A DNA stretch of 64,000 nt from Bin87 sp965220265 (GTDB lineage: Bacteria; Chloroflexota; Dehalococcoidia; Lucifugimonadales; UBA3495). The position numbers and the translations under genes are program-made. A model generated the notes under the pieces. The model had not been told where the DNA came from. It made no database searches and saw nothing but the letters and a program-made list of their open reading frames with translations. Positions within the stretch are counted from its first letter, which is position 1. Each line of letters starts with the position of its first letter. The DNA lies in NCBI GenBank assembly GCA_965220265.1, contig CBDCPM010000004.1, positions 1,240,001 to 1,304,000 on the forward strand. The letters are read 5' to 3'. This document shows, piece by piece, positions 32,751-43,402 of the stretch.

Positions 32751-34643
32751 ATGGCAAGGATTCTAGGCATCGACCTCGGCACGACCAATTCGGTGGCTGC
32801 GGTGATCGAGGCCGGTGAGGCCGATGTGGTTGAGAGCGCCGAGGGGAACCGCATCACGCCCTCAGTGGTCGCGGTCAACGCCCGTAGCGGCGAGCGGTAT
32901 GTCGGGCAAACCGCCAAGCGACAGGCCGTTACCAACCCGGACAACACCATCTTCTCCGTGAAGCGACTCATGGGAAGGCGTTTCACCGACCCCGAGGTCC
33001 AGGACGCCGCCAGGCGCCTGCCCTACACCATCGCCTCCGGCGACAACGGCGACGCCCACGTGGAGATGGCCGGCCAGAACTACGCGCCCCCCCAGATCTC
33101 CAGCATGATCCTGCAGAAGATCCGCCAGGACGCTGAGGCCAAGCTCGGCGAGCGGATCACCGAGGCCGTCATCACGGTCCCGGCCTACTTCAATGACTCC
33201 CAGCGCCAGGCCACCGTGGACGCCGGCAAGGTCGCCGGTCTGGACGTCAAGCGAATCATCAACGAACCCACCGCCGCCGCGTTGGCTTACGGCATCGACC
33301 GGCAGCAGACCGACTCCAAGATCGCGGTGTTCGACCTCGGCGGCGGCACCTTTGACGTCACCATCCTCGACCTCGGCGCCGGGGTGTTCGAGGTACTGTC
33401 CACCAACGGGGACACCTATCTCGGCGGCGATGACTTCGACGAAGCCATTTTGAACTGGCTGGTCACGGAGTTTCGCGCCGAAACCGGGATCGACCTGGCT
33501 CAGGACCGCATGGCCCTCCAGCGCCTCCGCGACGCCGCCGAGCGCGCCAAGATCGAGCTGTCCAGCACCCTGGAAACGGAAATCAACCTGCCGTTCATCA
33601 CCGCCGACGCCAGCGGCCCGCAGCACCTGGTGAAGCCCCTCAGCCGTTCTCGCCTCGAGCAGCTGGTGGCCCAGCTGGTTGACCGCACCGAGGGCCCCTG
33701 CCGGCAGGCCATCACGGACGCCGGCGTCAGCGCGGGCAGCATCAACGACGTCATCCTCGTGGGCGGCATGACGCGCATGCCCGCGGTCCAGGCCAAGGTC
33801 CAGCAGATATTCGGCAAGGAGCCGTCCCGTTCCGTCAATCCGGACGAGGCGGTGGCCCTGGGCGCGGCCATCCAGGCCGGCGTGCTGGGCGGCGAGGTGG
33901 GCGACATCGTTCTGCTGGACGTTACCCCGCTGACCCTCGGGATCGAAACCCTGGGCAACGTGACCACCGCTCTGATCTCGCGCAACACCACCATCCCCAC
34001 GAAGAAGACCGAGACCTTCACCACCGCCGCCGACGGCCAATCCAGCGTGGATATCCACGTGCTGCAGGGCGAACGGCCCATGTCGGCCGACAACAAGACC
34101 ATCGGCCGTTTCATGCTGGACGGTATTCTGCCGGCCCCGCGCGGCGTGCCGCAGATCGAGGTCACCTTCGACATCGATTCCAACGGCATCCTGAGCGTGT
34201 CCGCCCAGGACAAGGGTACCGGAAAAGAGCAGCGCATCGTCATCCAGACCAGCAGCGGCCTGTCCGACGAGGACATCGAGCGCATGATGGGCGAAGCCGA
34301 AGCCAACGAGGAGACCGACCGGCAGCGGCGCGCCGAAATTGAGACCCGCAACCAGGCGGACAGCCTCGCGTACTCGGCCGAGCGCCTGTTGACCGAAAAC
34401 GCCGAGTCGTTGCCCGCCGAACTCAAGGCCGAGGCCGAGGGCAAGCTGGAAGCCCTGCGCTCGGCCATCGTGGCCAACAACGTAGCGCAGATGCAGACTG
34501 CGATGAACGAGTTGAACGAAGCCCTGCAACGAGTGGGCAAGGCTGTATATTCCCAGCCAGGCGCCGGCGGGCCGGGCGCCGCTCCCGAAGATGCCGACAC
34601 CGGTCCCGACGACACGGTGGAAGGCGAGTTCCGCGAAGTCTAA
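32751..34643 (+). CDS. dnaK: Chaperone DnaK (Hsp70)
   Basis: An ATP-driven chaperone for nascent and stressed proteins. The 630-residue, full-length protein begins ARILGIDLGTTNSVAAV. VFDLGGGTFDVTIL (phosphate loop) is near residue 195 and VGGMTRMPAVQ near 337. The substrate domain includes DVTPLTLGIETLG, and the lid ends in EGEFREV, an EEVD-like variant typical of bacteria. AGGAG lies about 6 bases upstream of the ATG. No dnaJ follows. The downstream neighbour is an insertion-sequence remnant. Confidence 0.97.
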   Translation: MARILGIDLGTTNSVAAVIEAGEADVVESAEGNRITPSVVAVNARSGERYVGQTAKRQAVTNPDNTIFSVKRLMGRRFTDPEVQDAARRLPYTIASGDNGDAHVEMAGQNYAPPQISSMILQKIRQDAEAKLGERITEAVITVPAYFNDSQRQATVDAGKVAGLDVKRIINEPTAAALAYGIDRQQTDSKIAVFDLGGGTFDVTILDLGAGVFEVLSTNGDTYLGGDDFDEAILNWLVTEFRAETGIDLAQDRMALQRLRDAAERAKIELSSTLETEINLPFITADASGPQHLVKPLSRSRLEQLVAQLVDRTEGPCRQAITDAGVSAGSINDVILVGGMTRMPAVQAKVQQIFGKEPSRSVNPDEAVALGAAIQAGVLGGEVGDIVLLDVTPLTLGIETLGNVTTALISRNTTIPTKKTETFTTAADGQSSVDIHVLQGERPMSADNKTIGRFMLDGILPAPRGVPQIEVTFDIDSNGILSVSAQDKGTGKEQRIVIQTSSGLSDEDIERMMGEAEANEETDRQRRAEIETRNQADSLAYSAERLLTENAESLPAELKAEAEGKLEALRSAIVANNVAQMQTAMNELNEALQRVGKAVYSQPGAGGPGAAPEDADTGPDDTVEGEFREV

Positions 34644-34882
34644 ACCCGCTAGGAAACTACCAGCGGGGACGGGTATTGCACTCGTCCTCGCTTCGTCTCA
34701 AGCTAGAGGTCTGGCCAGAAAGCCATTGGCGGGGTTTTTACCCCGCAACTGCCAGACGCTTTACAGTCATATACGGCAGATATCCATAGGCAATCCGTTG
34801 CTAATACCCCATAATTACATCGATATTCGACGCACTGAAAATTGCACTCTGGGGAAGATAGGGGTTTCCGGCCCGCTTTCTA
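34644..34882. other. Spacer after dnaK with hairpins
   Basis: It contains GCGGGG-TTTTTA-CCCCGC (about 34731-34748) and CCCGCT...AGCGGG (34647-34669). Either could end dnaK transcription, though neither has a clear T-run. No gene seen. Confidence 0.4.
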
Positions 34883-36411
34883 GGCTTTGCACATTTCAAG
34901 CCGCGTAGGCGAGTGAATCTACAAGTCGGTGGTACAGGACAGCCGGGACTTTCCATATATCCGGTTCTGCCTCGGACAGTGAAAAACCCTCCGACGCCAG
35001 CCACAGGTGGCGGCGCACCAGAGCGCTGGCATCCACGAAAGTTGGAGACGGCTTGGCGTACCAGGCCGCGGTGCGCTGGCTCATGGGCAGTTGTTCCTGC
35101 ATCAAGTGAGCCGCCAGGGTGGTCCAGGAGAATAGGCCCATCAGGATCGGCGTAGTGCGGGCAATGGCGCGATCGGACCACTGGCGTTGGGTCTCCACAC
35201 CCAGATGTGCTCGCACCTCCTGGAAGGTGACCTCCAGTTGCCAGCGCAGCACAAACCATTCCAGAACCTGCACCGGGTCCACGGCCAGGTCAGTGCACAG
35301 CAGAGCCTGTGTAGCGAATTCTCCTTGGGGGTCCCGAACCAAGACCCAGCGCAGGGGCACCGGCGGCTTGCCCGAACGATACCAGACCGCCGTTTGCGAG
35401 GTGAGCTCCACCCTGCGGGTGGTGCCGTCGTACCACGCCACCACCGCGGTGGCCCAGGACTGACCGGGATGGTCGACGAGTGATTTCAGCGCGGGCCGCC
35501 GTCGGCCTTTCAGCGGTGGCCGACCGTTCCGGCTCGGTTGACGTGGTGGCGCCGGTTCATAGAGGGCCGCGTCCAGGCGCAATCTGGTGATGAGGTTCGA
35601 GGCTCTCGCAACCGCTGGCCCATATCGCCGCGTCCAGGCGCAATCTGGTGATGAGGGTAACGGGTTCACGGAGGGATTGGCAGCAGTGGAGCAGGTCCAG
35701 GACGGCGTAGCCGCCGTCGCCCACCAGCACCAGGGGGCGCTGGGGCAGCCAGCGGCGCAGTTGCATGACCATCTGCCGCGCCCAGTCGGTGAGTTTTTTT
35801 GTGGCGGCGTCCGCGCTGCCGGTAGTAGCGTTCCGCAGGCGCCAGCACGGTGAGAAAAGGCCAGGCCCAATAGCGTCCCGCCCAGGGGACCTGGCCCAGC
35901 CACATCAGGGAAATCCAGCGCAGACCGCTGGCCTTGACCAGGTGGCTCCGGCTGGAACGCACCGCATCGCGGTAGATGCCCAAGGATTTGATTTTAGGAC
36001 CGCGGCGCCGTTCCAGGGTTTCGTGATTGGTAAAAGGCTCGTATGCCGAAGACCAACGGACCATCGCCTTGATCCAAGTAGAGGATCAGCAGTCCCAACA
36101 GGATGCGTGCCGCTTGGCGGGGCGACCACACCGCCCGATTGAGCACTTGATGATAACGGGCGCAGTTGCGGTCGTCGCTCAGTCCCATGACACGGAGCGC
36201 CGATGCCACGGTGCGTTGGCCGGGAGCCAGTATCGCGCCGATCAGCAGGATTTGGGCTTTCCGCCAGGTCGGGCTGCGAAACAGCGTGGCGAAGGGATGG
36301 AGTACGGGTACAATCGCGTTGGGCAGGGTGAGCATCGCTTGGCCTTTTTCCAGGAGGGTCCGGCCAGATTACCCTGTTCTTATAATTCATCTAACTTTTG
36401 TGCAAAGTCCA
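34883..36411 (-). mobile_element. Degenerate DDE insertion sequence (IS701/IS4-like)
   Basis: Inverted ends GGCTTTGCACAT on the left and, inverted from the right, GGACTTTGCACA bracket a broken transposase. No clear target duplication was found, so the boundaries are approximate. Confidence 0.6.
34896..36335 (-). pseudogene. Transposase of the IS701/IS4-like element, multiply frameshifted
   Basis: The protein can be followed through at least three frames. Residues starting at 36335 read RTVASALRVMGLSDDRNCARYHQVLNRAVWSPRQAARILLGLLI...LVFGI. Then a frame reads ERRRGPKIKSLGIYRDAVRSSRSHLVKASGLRWISLMWL, then PLVLVGDGGYAVLDLL. Finally the frame ending at 34896 has WYDGTTRRVEL, WVLVRDPQGEF, DLAVDPVQVLEWFVLRWQLEVTFQEVRAHLGVETQRQWS. 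A stretch encoding LITRLRLDAA occurs twice (about 35573-35595 and 35633-35655), so a 60-base internal duplication is also present. It is clearly non-functional. Confidence 0.82.
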
Positions 36412-37095
36412 GCCAATGACCTCGATGACCAAGCTCTGCCGGCCACCAACATCTTGGAGGCAGCAGCCTGAACAACATCAACCAGGATGGCGCCAACCAC
36501 ACCATTTGACGGGACGTAACCCTTTTGCGTGAGACCTCATCTGGCCCGGGATGCCCGTAGCCATCCGCCGAGCCTCCGCAGCGCGGTTCGTTTCGCCGCT
36601 TGTCCTATCGGGTCCCTTTTCTTGGCCATCGGCTCTCCTCGCGCCTCACTGGGGTCATGGCCCCAGCCCTGATAGCGTCGAAATTATGCGAATCAGCCCC
36701 GTAGCGCGATAAAATCAAGCCGGCGGCGGAATTATCCATCCGGCCGCTCAACGTTGCTCTGCGGGGCTGATTTGGGTTTCTGCGGCAGATCGGCTTTTGC
36801 GTGCAGTGGGCGATTGCCGAGTCCCACGGTATCAGCGACAAAGACCAGACCGGGCCCCGAAGGACCCGGCCTCTCCGGTAATCCGCGCCAGAGCGTAGGA
36901 ACTCACGCGGACGCCGCGCTGAACCAAGCCGTTGCTGGCGTTGATCCATGTCACGGCACTGCATCCAACCTGTTGGTGGCTTCGCCCGCGGTGTCCGGCC
37001 TTTACGCCAGTGTCCCAAATTCTTGCAAATCCGGCCCATAGAGCGATTAAACGGTCGCAGTCGTCTCCAACACCAACACCGGCCCGTAACTCCGC
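36412..37095. other. Spacer with no supported gene
   Basis: About 680 bases between the insertion sequence and dnaN. A hairpin CCGGGTCC-TTC-GGGGCCCGG lies at about 36850-36870. On the minus strand it is followed by TCTGGTCTTTG and could terminate dnaN transcription weakly. Nothing else recognised. Confidence 0.4.
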
Positions 37096-38220
37096 TTACC
37101 TCCAGCGGCCTAATTCCGCGGCGTCATTGCCCATCACCCGGAACACGCCGGGGCTCGACGCATTGCTGATTTCCAGCACCACCTGCTCGGTTCGCATGAT
37201 GTTCACCATGTCCTGCAGGTACCGGCAATTGAACGCGATCTTGCCGTCCTCACCGTCGAGGGTCTGCACGTCGAACTCTCGAGTGTTGTCCCCGATCTCC
37301 TCGGAACGGGCCGACACCCGTATCTTGCCGCCGTCGCCCTCGCCGTTCTCCATCTCGATCCGGACGATGTTCGAGCCGTCCTTGGCGAACACCGCCGCCG
37401 ACCCGATCGCCTGCTTGAATTCCAGCATGTCGATCACGGCGCGCGTCTCGTACCGTTCCGGCACCAGCTGGCCGTAGTTCGGGTAGGTTCCCTGGATCAG
37501 CTGCGTGTACAGCACCGCCCCCTCCAGCTTGAACATCCCCTGCCGGTCCCCGAGGGTCACGCTCACCGGTGTGGTCTGGTCCGCGGTCAGCCGGTTCACT
37601 TCCTGCATGGCCCGCACCGGGATGATCGCCTTGGTCGTCTCCTCGAAGGTCTGTCCGACGTCCGTCTTGTACACCGCGAGCCGGAACCCGTCCGCGGCGG
37701 CGATGGTCATGCTCTGCTCTTCCAGCTTCAGTTCGAGACCGGTCAGCACCGGCCGCTCCTCGTCGCCGCTGGCGGAGAACGCCGTCATGCCGATGCCGGA
37801 ACGCAGCACCGATGGCTCGAGGGCGATGGTCTGGCCCTCCACGCTCGGCTCCGGCGGGAAGTCCGTGGGCGCCGCGGCGTTGATGTGGGTCACCGCCCGA
37901 CCGCAGGTCAGACGCACCACGCTGCCCGGCGAATCTTCCGCCGGCTCCAGAACCTCGATGTCCAGGCGGTCGGCCGGGAGGGTGTGCACCAGATCCGAGA
38001 GGCGGCGATACGGCACGGCGATGGCGCCTTCCTCCTCGATCATCGCTCCGGTCCAGGTGGCGATGCTCATCTCCAGGTTGGTTCCGTACAGCTTGAGCCG
38101 GCCCCCGTCGGTCGATAGCAGGACGTGAGTGGTGATCGGCAGCGTGGACCGGGTTGATATGGCCCGGCCGACGCTGGCCAGTGCGCGGTTCAGATTTTCC
38201 TGCAGGCAAGAGAGTTTCAT
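37096..38220 (-). CDS. dnaN: DNA polymerase III sliding clamp (beta subunit)
   Basis: A ring clamp that tethers DNA polymerase. Start taken at 38220 (MKLSCLQENL), behind AGGAG; the frame opens to 38256. The product is about 374 residues. All three clamp domains are present: LNRALASVGRAISTRSTLPITTHVLL, DFPPEPSVEG...GIGMTAFSASGDEERPVLTGLELKL, AADGFRLAVYK and TYPNYGQLVPE. The final residues (GNDAAELGRWR) do not show the usual VMPM ending, so the C-terminus is divergent or altered. It is the last gene of a minus-strand Prim-Pol/UvrD/DnaN run, not next to dnaA, which suggests an accessory clamp. Confidence 0.92.
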   Translation of the reverse strand: MKLSCLQENLNRALASVGRAISTRSTLPITTHVLLSTDGGRLKLYGTNLEMSIATWTGAMIEEEGAIAVPYRRLSDLVHTLPADRLDIEVLEPAEDSPGSVVRLTCGRAVTHINAAAPTDFPPEPSVEGQTIALEPSVLRSGIGMTAFSASGDEERPVLTGLELKLEEQSMTIAAADGFRLAVYKTDVGQTFEETTKAIIPVRAMQEVNRLTADQTTPVSVTLGDRQGMFKLEGAVLYTQLIQGTYPNYGQLVPERYETRAVIDMLEFKQAIGSAAVFAKDGSNIVRIEMENGEGDGGKIRVSARSEEIGDNTREFDVQTLDGEDGKIAFNCRYLQDMVNIMRTEQVVLEISNASSPGVFRVMGNDAAELGRWR

Positions 38221-38379
38221 CTTGGCTTTGCTCCTCGTTGTGGTCGCTGCGTGCATTATCCGGTACTCGGTTGCACGTTTGGTTGGTTGCTTCTGAGTCC
38301 CTTACGGTCAAACTAAAAGCGCGTCGGCTGAAGCATCGCCGGCGCGCCTCCTTCGCTCACAAACTTTCAGTCGTCTACG

Positions 38380-40426
38380 TCATCCCTGGTCTTCTCCCAT
38401 AACCTCGTCGGGCCATTTCACCGTCTCGATCTCGTCCAGGAACCGCGACGGCGCCTGTTCCTGAGGGCCACGCCGGTTGCACCAGCTCAGAATTAGGTTC
38501 CGCTTGGCGCGGGTCATGCCGACGCAGAGCAGGCGGCGCTCTTCCTCGATGTCGCGGTGCGAGAAATGCGGGTACCGTCCATCCTCCAGTCCACACAGCC
38601 CCACGGTCTCGAATTCCAAACCTTTGGCCTGGTGGATGGTGGTCATCGTCATGGGCGGTTCCTGTTCCTCGCCTTCCTCACCCTCAGACCGGCGGCTGCG
38701 GCCCACCAGCGCGATCTTTTCCAACGCGCCCTCTAGGTCGCCCTCCCGGCACGGGTCGTCGCTGCTGGTAGCATCGATCCACGTCTGGAGCTCCAAAACG
38801 TTTTCCCAGCGGTCGTGGCCGTTGTCGCTGCCCTTTACATGCGCTTCCATCCCCGTCACCCTGATGATGGTTCGGGACAGGTCTCCCAGGGTCTGTATGC
38901 TCGCCGCGTTCTCGATCTCGGCCAGGATCAGTTCGAACCGGCGTACCGCCCGTATCTGGCGGGTGCCCATGTCCTCGGGCAACGCCGGGTTCAGCGTGGC
39001 GCCGATCCAGCTCACTGCCTGCCTGATGGTGCAGTCATTCCCGTCGGCCCAGTTCATCAGCTTCTGGATGGTCCTCCTCCCGATGTCCCGCGCCGGCGTG
39101 TTCACGATTCGCTGCATGGCTGCGCTGTCCGCCGGGTTATTCAGGATCTTCAGGTACGAAACCATGTCCTTGATCTCGGCCCGCTCGAAGAAGGGCAGTC
39201 CGCCGAGTATCCGGTACGGCACTCCCCGTTGCGTGCAGACCTGCTCCAGGGGCAGCGCGTCCCGGTGGGCACGGTACAGCACCGCGCAGTCCTGCCACTG
39301 GCATTGGCCGGCCTCGACCAACAGGTACATCTCCTGGATCAGCAGCTGCGCCTCGTGGACGGGCTCGATGCCTTCCACGATCCACAGTGTCGATCCGTCG
39401 GGCCTTTCGGCGCTGAGCGGGTTCTCGATGCGCTCCCGGTTGTTCCGGATCAGCTCGCCGGCTGCCGCGACGATGCTGGGCGTGGACCGGTAATTCTGTC
39501 CCAGGTTGACGACGGAGCAGCCTTGGTAGTCGTTCTGGAAATTCAGGATGTTCTCGATTGTCGTGTGTCTCCAGCCGTAGATCGACTGGTCCGAGTCTCC
39601 CACGACGCAGATGTTCCTGTCCGGGCCGGTCAGCAGCCGCGCCAGCTCGTACTGCGCGTGGTTGGTGTCCTGGACTCGTCGATCATCAGGTGGCTGTGGC
39701 GCTGTTGCTCCTGGCGCCGGCCGCGGTCCGCAGTATCTCCACGGATTTCCCGATCAGGTCATCGAAGTCCACGGCGCTGCTGCGCTGGAGCTCCCGCTGG
39801 TACGACTCGTAGACCTCGGCCGACTCCATCTTCAGCACGTAGTCGTCGTCGAAGGGATTGAGGGTCGCCTCTGAGGCCAGCTCTTCCGGGGACAGCAGCC
39901 GTGCCTTGGCTCCCGAGATCATCTCTTGCACCCGCCGCGGACTCAGCTCTCTGGCGTCCTTGTCCAGCAGTTCCATGGCCCGTTTGATGGCCATACGCTG
40001 GTCCTCGCTGTTCCAGACGCTGAACTGCTGGTCCAGTCCGACCTCTTCGGCGTGGCGCCTCAGGATCTGGGCGCAGTAGCTGTGAAAGGTCCCGATGGTC
40101 ATGTCCCGGGCTTCTCTACCCACCTGCCGCTCAATCCGGCGCCTCATCTCCTCCGCGGCTCGGTTGGTGAAGGTCATGCACATGATGGCCTCCCCTTTCA
40201 CTTCCTTGGCTCTCGCCAGATGGGCTGCCCGCTGGGTGATGACCCTGGTCTTCCCGGAACCGGGACCCGCCACGATCAGCACTGGTCCGTCGGTTTGTTC
40301 CACTGCCTGCCGCTGGTGGTCGTTCAAACCTTCCAGGGAACGGGGGCCCGAGCTTCTCCCGGTGCTTCTGCGCCGGCGGGGCTGATCTTCCAGCTGGCTC
40401 GGGGTCTGTGGGTCTCTGCTCTGCAT
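38380..40426 (-). pseudogene. UvrD/PcrA-type DNA helicase gene with two frameshifts
   Basis: Superfamily 1A helicase. The N-terminal frame (39686-40426) holds LNDHQRQAVEQTDGPVLIVAGPGSGKTRVI (Q motif, Walker A) and IGTFHSYCAQILRRHA. The C-terminal frame (38380-39603) holds GDSDQSIYGWR, LGQNYRST and TTIHQAKGLEFETVGLCGLEDGRYPH plus CVGMTRAKRNL. Between them the DNA still encodes HLMIDE, FQDTNHAQYELARLLTG, but in two further frame changes. A missing T in GACGAG(T)TCCAGGAC restores DEFQDTN. All helicase motifs survive, so inactivation is recent or the indels are artefacts. It follows the Prim-Pol gene by about 65 bases. Confidence 0.85.
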
Positions 40427-40492
40427 CGCTGTCTGTCTCCTGCGCTCCTGCCGGCTTGTCCTGAGCCGGCTATCTTGGCTGCAGGTGACCGA

Positions 40493-42766
40493 CTACATCG
40501 TAATCAATTCGCTCTGGCTGTTGGGCCCGTCTACCCACGCCTGTAGGTCCAGGATCGCTTTCCACTCAGCGCCCATCGTGGTCCCTACCGGGTGTCGCTC
40601 TTGCCGACAGCTATCGGGACCGTCCATCCAGGCCTGCTGTTCCAGGATCGCTTTCAACTCAGCGTCCATCCTGTCCGGTATGGGATGACAGTCCTGGGTA
40701 TCGTTGTCTCTGTTGACCCGCGGACGCTGCGGGTGCCGAAAGGGGTCTCTCTTGTCCACTGGGGTTGACTCAGGCTGCGCCGGTCTTATCGTCCTGAACC
40801 TTCCCGGCAGTATTCCCCCGGGTCTGACGGGGTCTCGCATTGGGAGGGGGTCCCTGAAGGTGTCCAGGGGTCTCTTACGACGCGGGGGGTGAGGGGTAGA
40901 GGATTTCCATCCTCCCGGAGCCGAGCTGTGTGGGTGGTACCCGGATCCGGTACCCGCCGGAGCCGAGGTCTCCCCCACGGTTTCGCCGGCCGGTGCAGCG
41001 GCTCCCCCCTGCTGATTTTGGTTCAGTGTCAGCCGGACTTTGTCGTCCAAGTCCACCCCTTCGAGGAGCCTGTTCACCTGCCTGTCCAGTGGGTCGTTGG
41101 GCTGATCTCCCTGCGCTTGCGTATCGCTGTGGTCTCGGATCCCTTTGCGGTATCGCTGTCGCGCTGTGATTGCTAGGGCAACCCGGTCCTCGCGCTCTCT
41201 GGTCTCGCGTTCAGCCCGGCGGTTCTCAGATGCTCTGTGGCACGCGTTCTCGCGTTGGGCCTGCCGTTCGTCCGGTGTCCGCAGTCGCGCGTAGCTCCTC
41301 GGTACTGGCCCGGTGGTGCCGGGGTGCTCGCTGCGGTACTCGTCCCTTCGTCGGTAGTACGTTGCTCTGCTGAGGCCCAGGAACGTCCACGACTCTTCCA
41401 CTCCGTCGAAGTGGTCCGCTTTTCGCCGGCGCGCTTCGCCCGACTTTCGCCCTCGTTCGGCCTGTAGCTCCTCGTACGCCTTCTGCTCCTCGATGGTATG
41501 CCCGCTGAATTCGGTGTCGTCCATCTTTTCCCAGCAGAAGTCGGCGACGCTCATGGCTGTAGCAGCCACCTCGGCCAATTGCAACGGCTCCGCGTAATGC
41601 TCGTTGATCCAGTGCGCCTTGTTCAGAACCTTCTTGTTCCATGCGGAGCGGTCGATGCGTCGCGGCTGTGAGTAGGCCCACACGCGGAGCGTATGGAAAA
41701 GGGTGTTGTTCCTCGCTCCCTTCCTGGTCTCGTCGAGCATCCGCTCGTCAATCGCGGCGCCCTTCGGTCGCCGCTGGCTCACGTCGGGCCTTCGATGCTT
41801 TTTGCTCTCGTCGGTCTCGTGCTCTCGTTCCGGTTCGACCTCGTGAACGGCTTTGTCCAGCATCAGTGGCTCGAACTGGTCCGGTCGCTCGTGCCGGGCC
41901 CAGATCAGGTTGACCAGACGTATGGCGTCCGCCAGTTGGATCACCGCGTCGCCCCACAGGATCAGATAGCCGTTGCCGCTGCGGGTGTCGCCGCGGACGC
42001 CGAAGCTGCTGAAGTGGCCGTTTTCCAGGTACAGCTCGTGCAGTACGTAGAGGTGTCATCGACCCGGCTTGCTGCTGGGTAGTTCCACGATGCTCGGGTA
42101 GCGGTCTCTGAAGTGTCGCCACGACGTCTCGCTGGGAACCTGATCCGCGTCGATGCCCAGCGTTCCGATGGAGGCCGGGATGATGCCGAGTCCGCCTTTC
42201 CCGTCGCTGAGATGCTTGAGTATTTCCCGCGGGCTCGGACTCTTGTGTTACCATTTTGGTTGCTGTGGTCGTTTGTCCTTCCTGACGAGTACAAACCGGG
42301 CGCCCTGCTGGTGTAACTCTCGTATTGCTCTCTCTATTGCCCCTCGTTTACTTGCACTCCTGTCTTGTGTATACTGTAGATGCAAATTCGAAAGGCTCTG
42401 GTCCTGGCCCGCGCCCTTGCTCTGCTTCACGGCGGGCTCGCTCGCACTCAGGTTTGGATCTGAAGGGAACCGGCCACCGACAGCTTCAGGGCTCGTCGCA
42501 CCGCGGTTGCGAGGTTCGGGGTCCGCCCCTTGTCTCGTGCTTTTAGGAGGCTCGCGGTAACCATCGTGGGTCGCTTTACGCTCCTTTTCTTTTTGTTTTG
42601 GTTCTTGCGCGCTTCCCGCTACGTCGGAAACATAGGACGTGGGCGCGTCTTTGCTGCCGCCACTATACATACAACCAAATCGGTGCCTTGCCAACCCTCG
42701 CGGCAGAAAATTGGGCCTTTTCTTGGAAACCACACACCCCAGTCCGTCTGTTATCCTGCTTGGCAA
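40493..42766 (-). pseudogene. Prim-Pol / PriCT replication protein gene with in-frame TAA and TGA
   Basis: One continuous minus-strand frame, about 757 codons, is interrupted only by TAA (42248-42250) and TGA (42056-42058). The first part ends QGARFVLVRKDKRPQQPKW. The middle reads REILKHLSDGKGGLGIIPASIGTLGIDADQ and SWRHFRDRYPSIVELPSSKPGR, a bifunctional primase-polymerase core. After the TGA come HLYVLHEL, GNGYLILWGD, then RKGARNNTLFHTLRVWAY...WNKKVLNKAHWIN...PLQLAEVAATAMSVADF, a PriCT/replicase domain of plasmid Rep proteins. The C-terminus is low-complexity with a repeated ELKAILEQQAWMDGPDS / EWKAILDLQAWVDGPNS. No frame is lost across 2.2 kb. Confidence 0.75.
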
Positions 42767-43402
42767 GGCTCCGTCCAGCAGCCAGTATTTTTCGAAGGTA
42801 TTTCACGTCTTGACGCTCGCCCCACCGTACGCGGATGTACCTAATACTCAGTCATGCTAGAAATGACAGTTGCCGAGAAACAAGGCAAAGGGAACTGCAA
42901 CTGGACCTGATTGTAACCTGTGCAAATCCTCCTGCCATTTCAAAGGTGACTGAGTACTAGCAATGCCGAGAATTGCGGTTGCTGCTAAACTCGCGAAGGC
43001 GCTTTGGGCTATTGTTTCCATCCGTCCACCTCACATTTCTGTAACGCGGATGAATCCGTGATCTTGGTCGTACCAAAAGTCGTCATTTGCCTTTTGGTAA
43101 CTTACATGCTCACGGAATGCCCCGACAGTCATCGCATTCCTGTATCGTTCGAATCGGCCATACGCAGCACTGTAAACCACCTTTGGAGTACAGTTCACTT
43201 GGCCTGTCAGACCCCGGAAAAAGCACTAAAACCGGCTGATGGACGACAATTAGGTCTGCCGGCCTATTGCCTCATTGAGAGTTGCAGTTGGCGGTTTCCG
43301 GCAAACTATGTGTGACGGCGAATGCTGGGATCCAACCGCAACGGCGCCCGGACCTCCAAGGCGATTGCGCCGGATGGATCGGACTGCCTGCCAATGGTCG
43401 TA
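42767..43402. other. Spacer around an inverted-repeat element
   Basis: Apart from the 120-bp element at 42841-42960, I see no supported gene in these roughly 640 bases. It is AT-richer than the surroundings. Confidence 0.45.
42841..42960. mobile_element. 120-bp inverted-repeat element (second MITE type)
   Basis: The left end CTAATACTCAGTCA and the inverted right end CTAGTACTCAGTCA match at 13 of 14 positions. A further shared GAAATG lies inside. There is no coding capacity. A TA duplication (CTA...TAG) is possible, but the exact boundary is uncertain. Confidence 0.6.

Noticed and set aside
32862..34529. Minus-strand 555-codon open frame opposite dnaK
   Set aside because: Shadow of the dnaK codon pattern, with no domain and no ribosome-binding site.
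36605..37039. Minus-strand 144-codon frame upstream of the IS remnant
   Set aside because: Arg/Pro-rich composition without motifs or ribosome-binding site. It lies in the spacer after dnaN.
42056..42058. TGA in the Prim-Pol gene as another selenocysteine codon
   Set aside because: It follows KPGR and precedes HLYVLHE, not a cysteine position I can recognise. No convincing hairpin with a G-containing loop follows, and a TAA also interrupts the gene.
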